Assembly (NCBI GenBank): GCA_963662245.2
Contig: CAXXVQ010000008.1
Span: 1-64,000, forward strand
Direction of reading: 5' to 3'
DNA length: 64,000 nt
From: JAFGVL01 sp963662245
GTDB lineage: Bacteria; Bacteroidota; Bacteroidia; Bacteroidales; Paludibacteraceae
Below, one piece after another: positions 8,209 to 16,168 of the stretch. Within the stretch, counting starts at the first letter, position 1. Each line of letters starts with the position of its first letter. The position numbers and the translations under genes are program-made. Below the pieces are notes generated by a model, which worked only from the letters and a program-made list of their open reading frames with translations, did not search any database and was not told the DNA's origin.

Positions 8209-10110
8209 ATGAAAAAGATATTTAGCTTCATAATACTTTCTGTTCTTTTTGCTTCTGTTCAGGCGCAGAGTGAATCGGAAATCAAGGCGAATAAGTACTT
8301 TGAGAAATACTCGTTTGATAAGGCAATTAAGCGCTTCACTGACGAGGTAAATTTGAGCCCTGACAATCTTCGTAAATTGGCTATCAGTTACCAAAACCAG
8401 AACATGTATGCTGAGGCAGAGCAGACTTATGCTAAATTGGTAGAAACCTCAGATGCTACTCCTGATGATATTTACAACTATGTGTTGATGCTAAAAGCTC
8501 GTGCGAAATATAACGAGGCTGCTACATGGATGGATAAACTGAGTGAGAAGTCTGCCAATGACTTAAGAGTAAAAGATTACCTTGCAACAAAAAGCAAGTT
8601 TGATTCGCTATTGGCCGTAAACGAAGAATACAAAATCAGAAATTTGGCAATGAACTCAAAGTATGATGACTTTGGAGCGGTTTATTACAAAAAGGATCAG
8701 ATGGCGTATACTTCGAATAAGAAATTTTCACGCATCATTAGCCGAATTTATAATTGGACCAATCAGCCATTTTTTGATATAAAAGTTGCAAGTCTTGATA
8801 CTTCGGAATTCAAGAAAACAAAGCTTCTGATGCGTTCAGGAAAGAAGAAGTGGCATGAAGGCCCGGCGAGTTTTACTCGTGCAGGGAAATTAATGGCATA
8901 TACGCAGAATAATTACGATGGAAAAAGCGAAGAAGACATTGTGAAGCTTCAAATCTTTTTTGCAGAATATAAAAAAGGAGAGTGGCAAGACCCAGAGCCT
9001 TTTGAACTGAATAGCACTGAATATTCTGTGGGTCATCCCGCATTTAATAGTCAGGGTAATGTAATGTTTTTTGTGAGTGATATGCCCGGTGGATTTGGTG
9101 GAACCGATATTTATTTTGTGAAAAAAACGGGTAAAAATAAGTGGAGTGAGCCGGTTAATCTTGGTGATAAAATCAACACCGAAGGCAACGAAATGTTCCC
9201 ATATTATGAAAGCAGACATGGATTGTTGTTTTTCTCATCTAATGGGCGAAATGGCTTGGGCGGATTGGATGTGTATGTCGCTGCCAAAACACCTAAAGGA
9301 TTTGATATGGTTGAGAATCTGGGAGCTCCTGTAAATACGCAATGGGATGATTTCTCATTTATTGCAGATAAGAAACTGAAAGAAGGATATTTCTCATCCA
9401 ACAGAGCTGGTGGTAAAGGTGGCGATGATATTTACTACTACACTTTTGCCGGACAGTATCCTGAATATATTCCTGTTGATTCTATCGACGCTTATGATTA
9501 TCGCATGTTTGTGTACAATGGTGAAACCGGAAAGCCAATAGCAAAGGCTAAAGTGATGTTGGATATTGTGCCAACGGAAACGAATGAGCAAGGTATGGTA
9601 AGTGCACGATTTAAACCGGATGAGAAGTTTGATGTAGCTGTGTCAGCCATTGGTTATGTAGATCAGTCTAAGCGTGTAAATATTGGTCATTCACAGAAAT
9701 CTGCGATAATTAAGGATACTATCACTTTGAAGGTGAATAAGAACAAACGCATTGAGCTCAAAAATATTTACTACGATTTTGATAAAACAGATATCTTGCC
9801 CGAATCTGCTGAAGAGTTAGATAAGTTGGTGAGTTTTATGGTGGATAATCCGCAATTGAAAGTAGAGTTAAGTTCGCATACTGACAGTCGTGGTTCTGAC
9901 AAGTATAATCTTAAACTGTCAGAGAAGCGTGCCAAATCGGCAGTGGATTATATCCTGTCAAAAGGAGTGGATGAGGCTAGAATTGTAGCCAAAGGTTATG
10001 GTGAAACCCGTCCGGTAAATCAGTGTGTAAACGGTGTGAAATGTACTAATGAAGAGCATCAACAAAACCGTCGCACCGAGATTATGATTCAAGATGAGAA
10101 TAAAAAATAA
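8209..10110 (+). CDS. PorE-like OmpA-family periplasmic anchor
   Basis: The domain order over 633 residues is signal peptide, tetratricopeptide-like helices (about 25-130), WD40-like/PD40 propeller blades (about 145-410, with repeated PAFNSQGNVMFFVSD and LLFFSSNGRNGLGG motifs), a carboxypeptidase-regulatory-like beta domain (about 435-510) and an OmpA peptidoglycan-binding domain at the end (YYDFDKTDILPES, HTDSRGSDKYN, LSEKRAKSAVDYI). This is the layout described for PorE of the type IX secretion system, which ties the machinery to peptidoglycan. It starts 21 bases after the SprF/PorP gene and ends at a terminator, so the three genes may form one unit. Confidence 0.88.
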   Translation: MKKIFSFIILSVLFASVQAQSESEIKANKYFEKYSFDKAIKRFTDEVNLSPDNLRKLAISYQNQNMYAEAEQTYAKLVETSDATPDDIYNYVLMLKARAKYNEAATWMDKLSEKSANDLRVKDYLATKSKFDSLLAVNEEYKIRNLAMNSKYDDFGAVYYKKDQMAYTSNKKFSRIISRIYNWTNQPFFDIKVASLDTSEFKKTKLLMRSGKKKWHEGPASFTRAGKLMAYTQNNYDGKSEEDIVKLQIFFAEYKKGEWQDPEPFELNSTEYSVGHPAFNSQGNVMFFVSDMPGGFGGTDIYFVKKTGKNKWSEPVNLGDKINTEGNEMFPYYESRHGLLFFSSNGRNGLGGLDVYVAAKTPKGFDMVENLGAPVNTQWDDFSFIADKKLKEGYFSSNRAGGKGGDDIYYYTFAGQYPEYIPVDSIDAYDYRMFVYNGETGKPIAKAKVMLDIVPTETNEQGMVSARFKPDEKFDVAVSAIGYVDQSKRVNIGHSQKSAIIKDTITLKVNKNKRIELKNIYYDFDKTDILPESAEELDKLVSFMVDNPQLKVELSSHTDSRGSDKYNLKLSEKRAKSAVDYILSKGVDEARIVAKGYGETRPVNQCVNGVKCTNEEHQQNRRTEIMIQDENKK

Positions 10111-10140
10111 GTTATAAATATTAGCTAGATACACCTAAAC

Positions 10141-10176
10141 AGCGATGGTTCTGAGGAATGAACTGTCGCTTTTTAG
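10141..10176 (+). terminator. Terminator after the PorE-like gene
   Basis: An inverted repeat pairs AGCGA and GTTC (10141-10151) with GAAC and TCGCT (10160-10170), leaving a TG/TG internal loop, and is followed by TTTTAGTTT. Confidence 0.75.
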
Positions 10177-10200
10177 TTTCGCTATCTGCATTCCTTTTTG

Positions 10201-10208
10201 TATTTTTG
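10201..10208 (+). promoter_or_regulatory. -7 box upstream of metF
   Basis: TATTTTTG matches TAnnTTTG and lies 20 bases before the metF start codon, just past the preceding terminator. Confidence 0.55.
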
Positions 10209-10228
10209 CTCAAAATTTTAACTAAATA

Positions 10229-11185
10229 ATGAAAGTAATAGACTTAGTAAATGGCAGTAAATCAACTGCTTTCTCTTTTGAATTATTACCTCCTTTAAAA
10301 GGAAAAGGAACAGAACAACTGTTCGGACAAGTAGAATCTTTATTGGAATTTGATCCAAAATATATCAATATCACTACACACCACAGTGAGTTTATTGACC
10401 GCACCCTTAGTAGTGGAGAGGTGGTTAGACAAAACATTCGCAAGCGCCCCGGAACTGTAGCTATTGCTGCTGCTATCCAAAATAAATATAATATCACAGC
10501 CGTTCCGCATGTTATCTGTATGGGCTTCTCAAAAGCAGAAACAGAGTATGCTTTGGTGGATATGGATATTCTTGGAATACACGATTTATTGGTGCTTCAA
10601 GGAGACAAAGGAAGACTAGAGCCAAACTTTATCCCTGAAAACGAAATGCACAAATATGCTGTGGAGTTGCAAGGACAAATTGGTCGTTTTAACAAGGGTT
10701 TCTTTATTGACGATACCGAAATGGCAAGTAAGCCATCTGTGCCATTCTCATATGGTGTTGCAGGCTATCCTGAGAAGCATGAAGATGCGCCAAGTATGGA
10801 TTCTGATATTCATTTTTTGAAAGAAAAAGTAAAAGCTGGCGCGGATTATGTAGTAACGCAGATGTTCTTTGATAACCAAAAATATTTTGAATTCGTTGAT
10901 CGCTGTCGTGCCGAAGGAATCACTATTCCGATTATTCCGGGTATTAAACCTGTGGTGCTGATGAATCAATTAACTGTGTTGCCAAAGATTTTCCGTTCTT
11001 CTATCCCTGAGCCTTTTGCTACTGAGCTGGCAAAATGCAAAACGGATGAAGAAGCAAAGCAAGTAGGTGTGGAGTGGAGCATCAAGCAATGCAAAGAGCT
11101 GATGGCTGCCGGAGTGCCTAGCTTACATTTTTATACATTAATGGCTACAGACAGTGTTGCCAAAATCGCTAAAGCAATTTACTAA
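10229..11185 (+). CDS. metF: Methylenetetrahydrofolate reductase
   Basis: MetF reduces 5,10-methylene-THF to 5-methyl-THF with FAD, feeding methionine synthesis. The 318-residue chain is a TIM barrel with family motifs FSFELLPPLKG near the start (the Glu of the active site), ITTHHSEF, LVLQGDKG and ADYVVTQMFFD. The start at 10229 sits just behind a -7 box and has good spacing. The stop shares a base with the start of the next gene (TAATG), so the two are translationally coupled. Confidence 0.95.
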   Translation: MKVIDLVNGSKSTAFSFELLPPLKGKGTEQLFGQVESLLEFDPKYINITTHHSEFIDRTLSSGEVVRQNIRKRPGTVAIAAAIQNKYNITAVPHVICMGFSKAETEYALVDMDILGIHDLLVLQGDKGRLEPNFIPENEMHKYAVELQGQIGRFNKGFFIDDTEMASKPSVPFSYGVAGYPEKHEDAPSMDSDIHFLKEKVKAGADYVVTQMFFDNQKYFEFVDRCRAEGITIPIIPGIKPVVLMNQLTVLPKIFRSSIPEPFATELAKCKTDEEAKQVGVEWSIKQCKELMAAGVPSLHFYTLMATDSVAKIAKAIY

Positions 11186-11445
11186 TGGGTTTTCTTTTTT
11201 TTATACTAATTATCGCTGTTGTTATCGTTCTAGTTGTAGTAGTCGGTGTGCTTAATTTTGCTACCGGGATTTTACGAATGTTTTTCCCATTCCTGGGTTT
11301 TGGACGCAGCCGATCTTATGCTAACCCAGGTCAACAGCAGCAACAAACCCAAGCTAGACAAGAAGAACCAAAAAGCAAACAGAAAATATTCTTCGATCAA
11401 AGAAAACAAGAGGCAGAAGATGCCGAATATGAAGAGATAAAATAA
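11185..11445 (+). CDS. DUF4834-family small membrane protein
   Basis: An 86-residue protein with one strongly hydrophobic N-terminal segment (about 2-24, rich in Val and Ile), a short aromatic loop, and a charged, Gln-rich C-terminal half ending DAEYEEIK. It resembles the DUF4834 family of Bacteroidetes, whose function is unknown. It overlaps metF by one base. Coupling to metF may be just operon membership. A terminator follows at once. Confidence 0.75.
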   Translation: MGFLFFILIIAVVIVLVVVVGVLNFATGILRMFFPFLGFGRSRSYANPGQQQQQTQARQEEPKSKQKIFFDQRKQEAEDAEYEEIK

Positions 11446-11449
11446 ACGA

Positions 11450-11479
11450 AAGCCTTATCCGTTTGGATGAGGCTTTTTT
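11450..11479 (+). terminator. Terminator after DUF4834 gene
   Basis: An 11-bp stem with one G-U pair (AAGCCTTATCC with GGATGAGGCTT), a GTTT loop and a run of six T residues. Confidence 0.9.
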
Positions 11480-11818
11480 GTTGCATTGCTGCCGCTCGAT
11501 TCTATCGCGTGGTTATTTAATTACACCCACACGAAAGGATTCGTGTGGGCAATGTCATTAAGTTAAGAAGTTGACGGGCTGCAAGCCCAATTTATTTTAG
11601 CCCAAGGCAAAGTGAAACGACGCTTTGGGTAAGTTATGTTATTGTGTTTTGTGCCCTGTAAGGTAGGGTGTCCAATTTGATGTTCTGAAAAGACATGTAA
11701 TTTCTCATTTGTAGCTAAGCTTATATTATGCTTTTTTATCGAATAAAACATTTGGAATCATTTTTATATATAATTGATAATCAGTATATTTATATCTTAT
11801 TTATAAGATATTTGAAGT

Positions 11819-12049
11819 ATGAAAAAGACAAATGCTGATATTGAAAATGCACGATTAAAAGCAGAAAACGCTGCTTTAAAAAAGGAGAATAAAAATCTTT
11901 CTCGCAAATTAGATAATTCTAAAAGTAAGAAGGTTAAATTACAGCAAGAATTAAAAAAAAACGACGATCGAATCATCGTACTCACGAAAGAACAAGAACG
12001 ATCACTTTCGAGCCAATTGACAGACATAAATATTCTGAACTTATTGTAA
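11819..12049 (+). CDS. IS first frame: coiled-coil protein (OrfA)
   Basis: This 76-residue frame is almost wholly a predicted coiled coil rich in Lys, Glu and Asn (for example ENARLKAENAALKKENKN), a form that could dimerise a transposase. It holds an A-run whose codon phase gives the slippery heptamer A AAA AAC at 11956-11962. A -1 slip there enters the frame of the long transposase ORF, which is open from 11938. The frame's own stop follows 26 codons after the heptamer. Whether the product works alone or as a fusion is open. Confidence 0.7.
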   Translation: MKKTNADIENARLKAENAALKKENKNLSRKLDNSKSKKVKLQQELKKNDDRIIVLTKEQERSLSSQLTDINILNLL

Positions 12050-12051
12050 GA

Positions 12052-13257
12052 TTGAGCACCATGCTTTATAGTCGTGTTGATTGTGGTTTTCGTTCAGTGG
12101 TCGATATTTTAAGTGTTATAAACGATACTTTTGATGGTCTTTTAGGGGCAGTTCCTTGTTATAATACGATTGAAAACTGGGTGAAAAAATGTGGGCTTCA
12201 AGTTTACGAAACGGCAGGTGCTTCTTTGAAAAATAAAGATTATGCAGGAGTAATTGATGAAAGCATGATGATAGGAAGTGAAAAGTTGCTTCTGACCCTT
12301 GGGGTGCCAGCAGAACATCAAGGGCGCCCACTAAATTGCTCTGATGTATCTGTGCTCGATATAGCAATTGCAAACATTTGGAATGGCGATGGTATTGCAT
12401 CACAGCTTGCACAAGTTAGCCGAAAAGTGGGTCATAATCCACTTTATGTAATAAGTGATAATGCTTCGATTATGACCAAGGGGGTAAGGTGTGCAGAGAT
12501 GAATCATCAGTATGATATTAGCCATTCTTTAGGCATGTATCTAGAAAGGACATACAGTAAATCACCTGACTTTGTTGAATATACTAAGTCAATGTCCGAT
12601 TCGAAATTTAAGTACAATATGAAAAAGATAGCATACTTGCTTCCACCCACACAGCGAACTGTGGCTCGTTTCATTAACTTGTCTAGTTGGGTTAAATGGT
12701 CGTCGAAAATGCTTGAGATTTACTTTAAGCTAAACGAAGAAGAGCGAAAAGCGTTCTCTTTTATACCCGCAAATGCATCCTTAATTGATGAATTAGGCGA
12801 TGTGATGAAGTGTGTAGAGAGCATTGAATCTATTTGTAAGCACAAAGGATTGTCGCAGGCAACAATGAGCCAATGTCAAAGAGAAATAGGAAAATATCTA
12901 CTCTCTGGGAATAGACGAATGATAACATTAGGAGAATGCATTGCTGAATTTCTTAGAAAAGAAGTATTGTTGATAGACGAAAAAATGACTGCACACAACA
13001 ACTCCTCCGATATTATTGAAACTATATTTGGTAGATATAAGGCTCGCAAGTCAGCAAATAAATTAAATGGAGTGACACCGTATGTATTGTTTATACCGAT
13101 TTACACAAAACTAATTAACCAAGAACAAGCTCTGAACTTTAACTTTAAGGCTGCTTTGGAAGACAAGCGAATGAATCAAATAAAGGTTTGGTCAAACAAA
13201 AACTTATCGCCAAATCTGGTTCATTTGCGTATGGAAAAATTGAAAAATACTGGGTGA
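12052..13257 (+). CDS. IS second frame: DDE-type transposase
   Basis: The 401-residue frame begins at a TTG but is open upstream to 11938, reading FEPIDRHKYSELIVRLSTML across the junction, so it is probably expressed as a fusion with OrfA (about 479 residues) rather than from the TTG. Candidate catalytic residues are D69 in GVIDESM, D136 in VISDNAS and E323 in DIIETIFGRYK, with a helical insertion between the second and third. The general plan is that of RNase H-fold transposases. It fills the element almost to its right end (stop six bases before the terminal repeat). Family unnamed. Confidence 0.8.
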   Translation: MSTMLYSRVDCGFRSVVDILSVINDTFDGLLGAVPCYNTIENWVKKCGLQVYETAGASLKNKDYAGVIDESMMIGSEKLLLTLGVPAEHQGRPLNCSDVSVLDIAIANIWNGDGIASQLAQVSRKVGHNPLYVISDNASIMTKGVRCAEMNHQYDISHSLGMYLERTYSKSPDFVEYTKSMSDSKFKYNMKKIAYLLPPTQRTVARFINLSSWVKWSSKMLEIYFKLNEEERKAFSFIPANASLIDELGDVMKCVESIESICKHKGLSQATMSQCQREIGKYLLSGNRRMITLGECIAEFLRKEVLLIDEKMTAHNNSSDIIETIFGRYKARKSANKLNGVTPYVLFIPIYTKLINQEQALNFNFKAALEDKRMNQIKVWSNKNLSPNLVHLRMEKLKNTG

Positions 13258-13439
13258 AAATTAGAACATCAAATTGGACACCCTACCTGTAAGGGCAATT
13301 TAATGTATTTAACCTGTCCTTACAGGACGCAAACATCAATCCATTCATCAACCCAAGGCGTTGCCTTGGGCTAGATTAAATTAGCCTTTCAGGCTGAAAT
13401 CACCTTAACTTAATGACATTGCGCGCGTGTGTACGGATA

Positions 13440-13811
13440 TTATTTCTTAAAAATAAAATACACGGCAAGTATCAGGAATCCAAAACCAATGATGTGGTTC
13501 ATGCGAAGGGTCTCGGTTTTAAATACGGTTATTGTAAAAATAGTGAAGATGGTTAGTGTGATCACTTCTTGAATCACCTTTAGCTGCCATAGGTTGAATG
13601 GCCCTCCGTTTTCGGAGAATCCAACTCGGTTTGCCGGCACCTGAAAAATGTATTCGAAGAATGCAATCCCCCAGCTGATTAAGATAACCGCTAGCAATCC
13701 TAGACTGCTAAACCAACTGATGTCCTTAAATTTTAGGTGTCCATACCAAGCGAAAGTCATAAAAGTGTTGGAAAGAACCAACAGCAGAATTGTTTGTAAA
13801 CCTTTGCCCAT
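13440..13811 (-). CDS. DMT-family (DUF486) small membrane protein
   Basis: A 123-residue protein with four hydrophobic segments (about 5-22, 33-52, 77-97, 103-121). The loop ANRVGFSENGGPFNLWQLKVIQE is the typical DUF486 feature linking the second and third helices. The family belongs to the drug/metabolite transporter superfamily, with no known substrate. It starts two bases after the preceding lipoprotein gene stops, so they are probably cotranscribed. It ends 20 bases from the repeat unit. Confidence 0.82.
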   Translation of the reverse strand: MGKGLQTILLLVLSNTFMTFAWYGHLKFKDISWFSSLGLLAVILISWGIAFFEYIFQVPANRVGFSENGGPFNLWQLKVIQEVITLTIFTIFTITVFKTETLRMNHIIGFGFLILAVYFIFKK

Positions 13812-13813
13812 GA

Positions 13814-14158
13814 TTATTGCGGAATTGTAGCCCGGACACTTACCTCAGCAGAATTGCCTGATTTAGAGCTAGTCGCCAGAGTTTCTCCATCATAAAATAT
13901 TTCGGCGGTGATGGTTGCATTGCTATCTAAAGCAAGAGCAGTGATGGAAACATTGTCTCCCGGGTTTACTGAGAAAGTAGTTCCCCAGTTCTTTTTAGAA
14001 ACGGTTTTCGTTTCTGTTCCGTTGTAAGAGTCATAGGTAACCTGGAAGTTATCTGATGAACAGCTTACTCTGTACACAGCCAAGTCCACATCCTCATCTA
14101 TGCAAGATGAAAGAAATAGAGATAGAAGAATCGTGATTATGAAAAGAGTATTTTTCAT
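13814..14158 (-). CDS. Small lipoprotein, MmpS-like fold possible
   Basis: A 114-residue protein with a signal peptide and the lipobox LSSC (Cys19), then a Ser/Thr-rich beta domain. The pattern (VSCSSDNFQVTYDS, then NPGDNVSITALALDSNATITAEIFYDG) resembles MmpS-like transport accessory domains, but the match is from memory and weak. It is likely anchored in a membrane facing the periplasm. It precedes the DUF486 gene by two bases. No role can be given. Confidence 0.65.
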   Translation of the reverse strand: MKNTLFIITILLSLFLSSCIDEDVDLAVYRVSCSSDNFQVTYDSYNGTETKTVSKKNWGTTFSVNPGDNVSITALALDSNATITAEIFYDGETLATSSKSGNSAEVSVRATIPQ

Positions 14159-14204
14159 TTAATATACAAGGACTTAGTGCGATGCAAAAATAATGCTATT
14201 TTTC

Positions 14205-14245
14205 AATAAAAAAGCCCTACTCTAAAAATAGAGTAAGGCCTTTTC
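14205..14245 (-). terminator. Terminator after ABC-F gene
   Basis: The arms GCCCTACTCT and AGAGTAAGGC pair with one mismatch around an A/T loop, and on the minus strand the stem is followed by six T residues. It lies 20 bases past the ABC-F stop. Confidence 0.85.
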
Positions 14246-14263
14246 GTTATAAAAAATGAAAAA

Positions 14264-15880
14264 TTATTTTGCGTATTTTTTCTCGCGTAGTTCTTTGATG
14301 TCTTCGCGAGTGATGTATTCGTCGTATTCCATTTGTTTGTCAATTACACCGTTTGGAGTAAGTTCAATCATACGGTTACACACTGTTTGGATAAACTCGT
14401 GGTCATGAGATGCTAATAATACATTCCCTTTAAAGCTTTTTAGCGTATTATTAAATGCTTGAATAGATTCCATGTCTAAGTGGTTGGTTGGAGAATCTAA
14501 CACTAAGCAGTTAGCGTTTTTAAGCATCATTTTAGCAATCATACAACGCATTTTCTCACCTCCCGAAAGTACAGTGGCTTTTTTCATTACCTCTTCGCCT
14601 GAGAATAACATTTTGCCTAAATATCCTTTGATGTAGATTTCGCTAGTGTCATCTGAGTATTGAGATAACCAGTCAACCAAGTTATATTCCGTTTGGAAGA
14701 ATTCAGAGTTATCCATAGGTAAATAAGCAGGAGTAATGGTTGTTCCCCATGAGAATTTGCCTGACTCTGCGTGCAATTTGCCATCTAAGATTTCGAATAA
14801 AGCTGTCATAGCACGAGGATCTCTTGAGATGAAAGCCACTTTATCTTCTTTTTCAATAGTGAAAGTTGCGTCTTTGAAAAGCACTTCACCGTCTATAGAT
14901 GCCGATAGGTCATTTACTTCAAGGATAATATTACCTGGATCTCTATCCATTGCGAATAAAATTCCCGGATAGCGGCGAGATGATGGTTTAATTTCCTCAA
15001 GGTTGATTTTGTCCAACATCTTTTTACGGCTAGTTGCTTGCTTCGATTTTGCAGCATTGGCACTAAAGCGAGCGATGAACTCCATTAACTCAGCGCGTTT
15101 TTCTTCCGCTTTCTTATTTTGTTGAGCTTGTTGGCGAGATGCTAATTGGCTAGACTCGTACCAGAAGCTATAGTTACCTGTGTAGATTTCAGTTTTACCG
15201 AAGTCGATGTCCACCACATGAGTACAAACTGTATCCAAGAAGTGACGGTCGTGGGATACCACTAATACCGTGTTCTCATATGATGCTAAATAGTCCTCTA
15301 ACCAAGTGATTGTTTCCAAGTCAAGGTCATTGGTTGGCTCATCTAATAAAAGGTTGTCAGGGTTACCGAATAAGGCACGCGCTAAAAGCACACGCACTTT
15401 CTCTTTACCACTAAGGTCTTTCATTAGTGTTTGGTGAAGGTTTTCTTTGATTCCTAATCCGCTTAATAGAGCAGCTGCATCACTGTCAGCATTCCAGCCT
15501 TCCATTTCAGCAAATCTTTCTTCTAATTCAGAAGCACGGATACCATCAGCGTCAGAGAAATCTTCCTTAGCGTATAAGGCGTCTTTTTCTTCCATAATGT
15601 CCCAAAGAGTAGTGTGTCCCATAATTACTGTTTGTAATACAGGAAACTCATCAAATTCATGGTGGTTCTGTTTCAATACAGAAAGGCGCTCGCCTTTTTC
15701 CATGTGGATGTTACCTTTAGTTGGGTTTACCTCACCGCTGATTGCTCTAAGTAAAGTAGATTTTCCGGCACCGTTTGCCCCGATAATCCCGTAGCAGTTG
15801 CCGGCAGTGAATTTTAGATTCACTTCAGAGAAAAGAACTCTTTTCCCAAATTGAATCGCAAGATTGTTGATTGAAATCAT
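14264..15880 (-). CDS. ABC-F family ATPase, YbiT-like
   Basis: ABC-F proteins bind the ribosome E site and have two ATPase domains and no membrane part. Domain 1 is near-normal: Walker A GANGAGKST at 34-42, LDEPTND in Walker B, and a signature reading LSGKE in place of LSGGQ. The linker is Lys/Gln-rich, as expected of the P-site tRNA-interaction motif. Domain 2 keeps LSGGE but its Walker A is replaced by FISRDPRAM and its Walker B reads LDSPTNH, with Ser where the catalytic Glu should be. So only one site probably hydrolyses ATP. From memory, relatives in this phylum share this. Length is 538 residues. It is a single-gene unit. Confidence 0.88.
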   Translation of the reverse strand: MISINNLAIQFGKRVLFSEVNLKFTAGNCYGIIGANGAGKSTLLRAISGEVNPTKGNIHMEKGERLSVLKQNHHEFDEFPVLQTVIMGHTTLWDIMEEKDALYAKEDFSDADGIRASELEERFAEMEGWNADSDAAALLSGLGIKENLHQTLMKDLSGKEKVRVLLARALFGNPDNLLLDEPTNDLDLETITWLEDYLASYENTVLVVSHDRHFLDTVCTHVVDIDFGKTEIYTGNYSFWYESSQLASRQQAQQNKKAEEKRAELMEFIARFSANAAKSKQATSRKKMLDKINLEEIKPSSRRYPGILFAMDRDPGNIILEVNDLSASIDGEVLFKDATFTIEKEDKVAFISRDPRAMTALFEILDGKLHAESGKFSWGTTITPAYLPMDNSEFFQTEYNLVDWLSQYSDDTSEIYIKGYLGKMLFSGEEVMKKATVLSGGEKMRCMIAKMMLKNANCLVLDSPTNHLDMESIQAFNNTLKSFKGNVLLASHDHEFIQTVCNRMIELTPNGVIDKQMEYDEYITREDIKELREKKYAK

Positions 15881-15908
15881 ATTCTATTGTGTTTTGTTTT
15901 TCTTTTTT

Positions 15909-15966
15909 AGCTCATTTCGGCTACGCTCAATGACCAAAACTGGGTGCCTGAGCGAAGTCGAAGGCA
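15909..15966. repeat. Dispersed inverted-repeat motif (GAGCGnAGTCGAA type)
   Basis: Two imperfect half-copies face each other: TCATTTCGGCTACGCTCAATG and, inverted, GCCTGAGCGAAGTCGAAGGC. The same kind of sequence occurs between genes in many environmental genomes. It has no coding frame and lies between the ABC-F gene and the tRNA-Gln terminator. Confidence 0.6.
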
Positions 15967-15976
15967 TGAATAACAA

Positions 15977-16010
15977 AAAACCCTTGCAAGATTTTGCTTA
16001 CAAGGGTTTT
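15977..16010 (-). terminator. Terminator after tRNA-Gln
   Basis: A perfect 10-bp stem AAAACCCTTG with CAAGGGTTTT, a 14-base loop and, on the minus strand, further T residues. It lies just past the 3' end of the tRNA gene. Confidence 0.8.
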
Positions 16011-16019
16011 AATGTTGAG

Positions 16020-16090
16020 TTGTCTCACAAAGATTCGAACTTTGACAGGCAGAACCAAAAACTGCAGTGCTACCATTACACCATGAGACA
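16020..16090 (-). tRNA. tRNA-Gln (anticodon TTG)
   Basis: The minus strand folds into a cloverleaf of 71 bases. The acceptor stem pairs TGTCTCA with TGAGACA, the D arm contains GTAATGGTAG, the anticodon loop reads TTTTGGT giving TTG, and the T arm is AAAGTTCGAATCTTT. The discriminator base is A. No CCA is encoded. One U-U opposition closes the anticodon stem. Confidence 0.93.
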
Positions 16091-16168
16091 ATCCTTATAC
16101 TTTATATTTCAAAAGCGCTGCAAAGATAGTGCGTTTTTTTAATTATGCAAAGGGGAAATCGCAGTTTT

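Larger units (their letters stand above)
11662..13287 (+). mobile_element. Complete 1,626-bp insertion sequence, family not recognised
   Basis: Both ends carry the same perfect 25-bp inverted repeat, starting GGTAGGGTGTCCAATTTGAT (11662-11686 and 13263-13287). It is flanked by a 5-bp direct repeat TGTAA (11657-11661 and 13288-13292). The target was the palindrome GCCCTGTAAGGGC. Inside are a short coiled-coil frame and a long DDE-like frame in the -1 phase. Perfect ends and an intact duplication point to a recent insertion. I cannot assign it to a named IS family from memory. Confidence 0.92.
11551..13420. repeat. Palindrome-rich repeat unit with 17-bp inverted ends, split by an IS
   Basis: The outer arms AATGTCATTAAGTTAAG (11551-11567) and its exact complement (13404-13420) face each other. 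Removing the inserted element and one target copy leaves about 239 bp made of short palindromes: GGGCTGCAAGCCC, GCCCTGTAAGGGC (cut by the insertion), GTCCTTACAGGAC, CCCAAGGCGTTGCCTTGGG and AGCCTTTCAGGCT. No coding frame is present. A separate 10-bp hairpin (11526-11549, CCCACACGAA arms) lies just outside on the left. Such arrays resemble REP or MITE-like units; mobilisation by an IS200-like/RAYT enzyme elsewhere is a guess. Confidence 0.75.

Noticed and set aside
12116..12412. 98-residue minus-strand frame in the IS
   Set aside because: It is antisense to the transposase with His/Gln/Leu-rich shadow composition.
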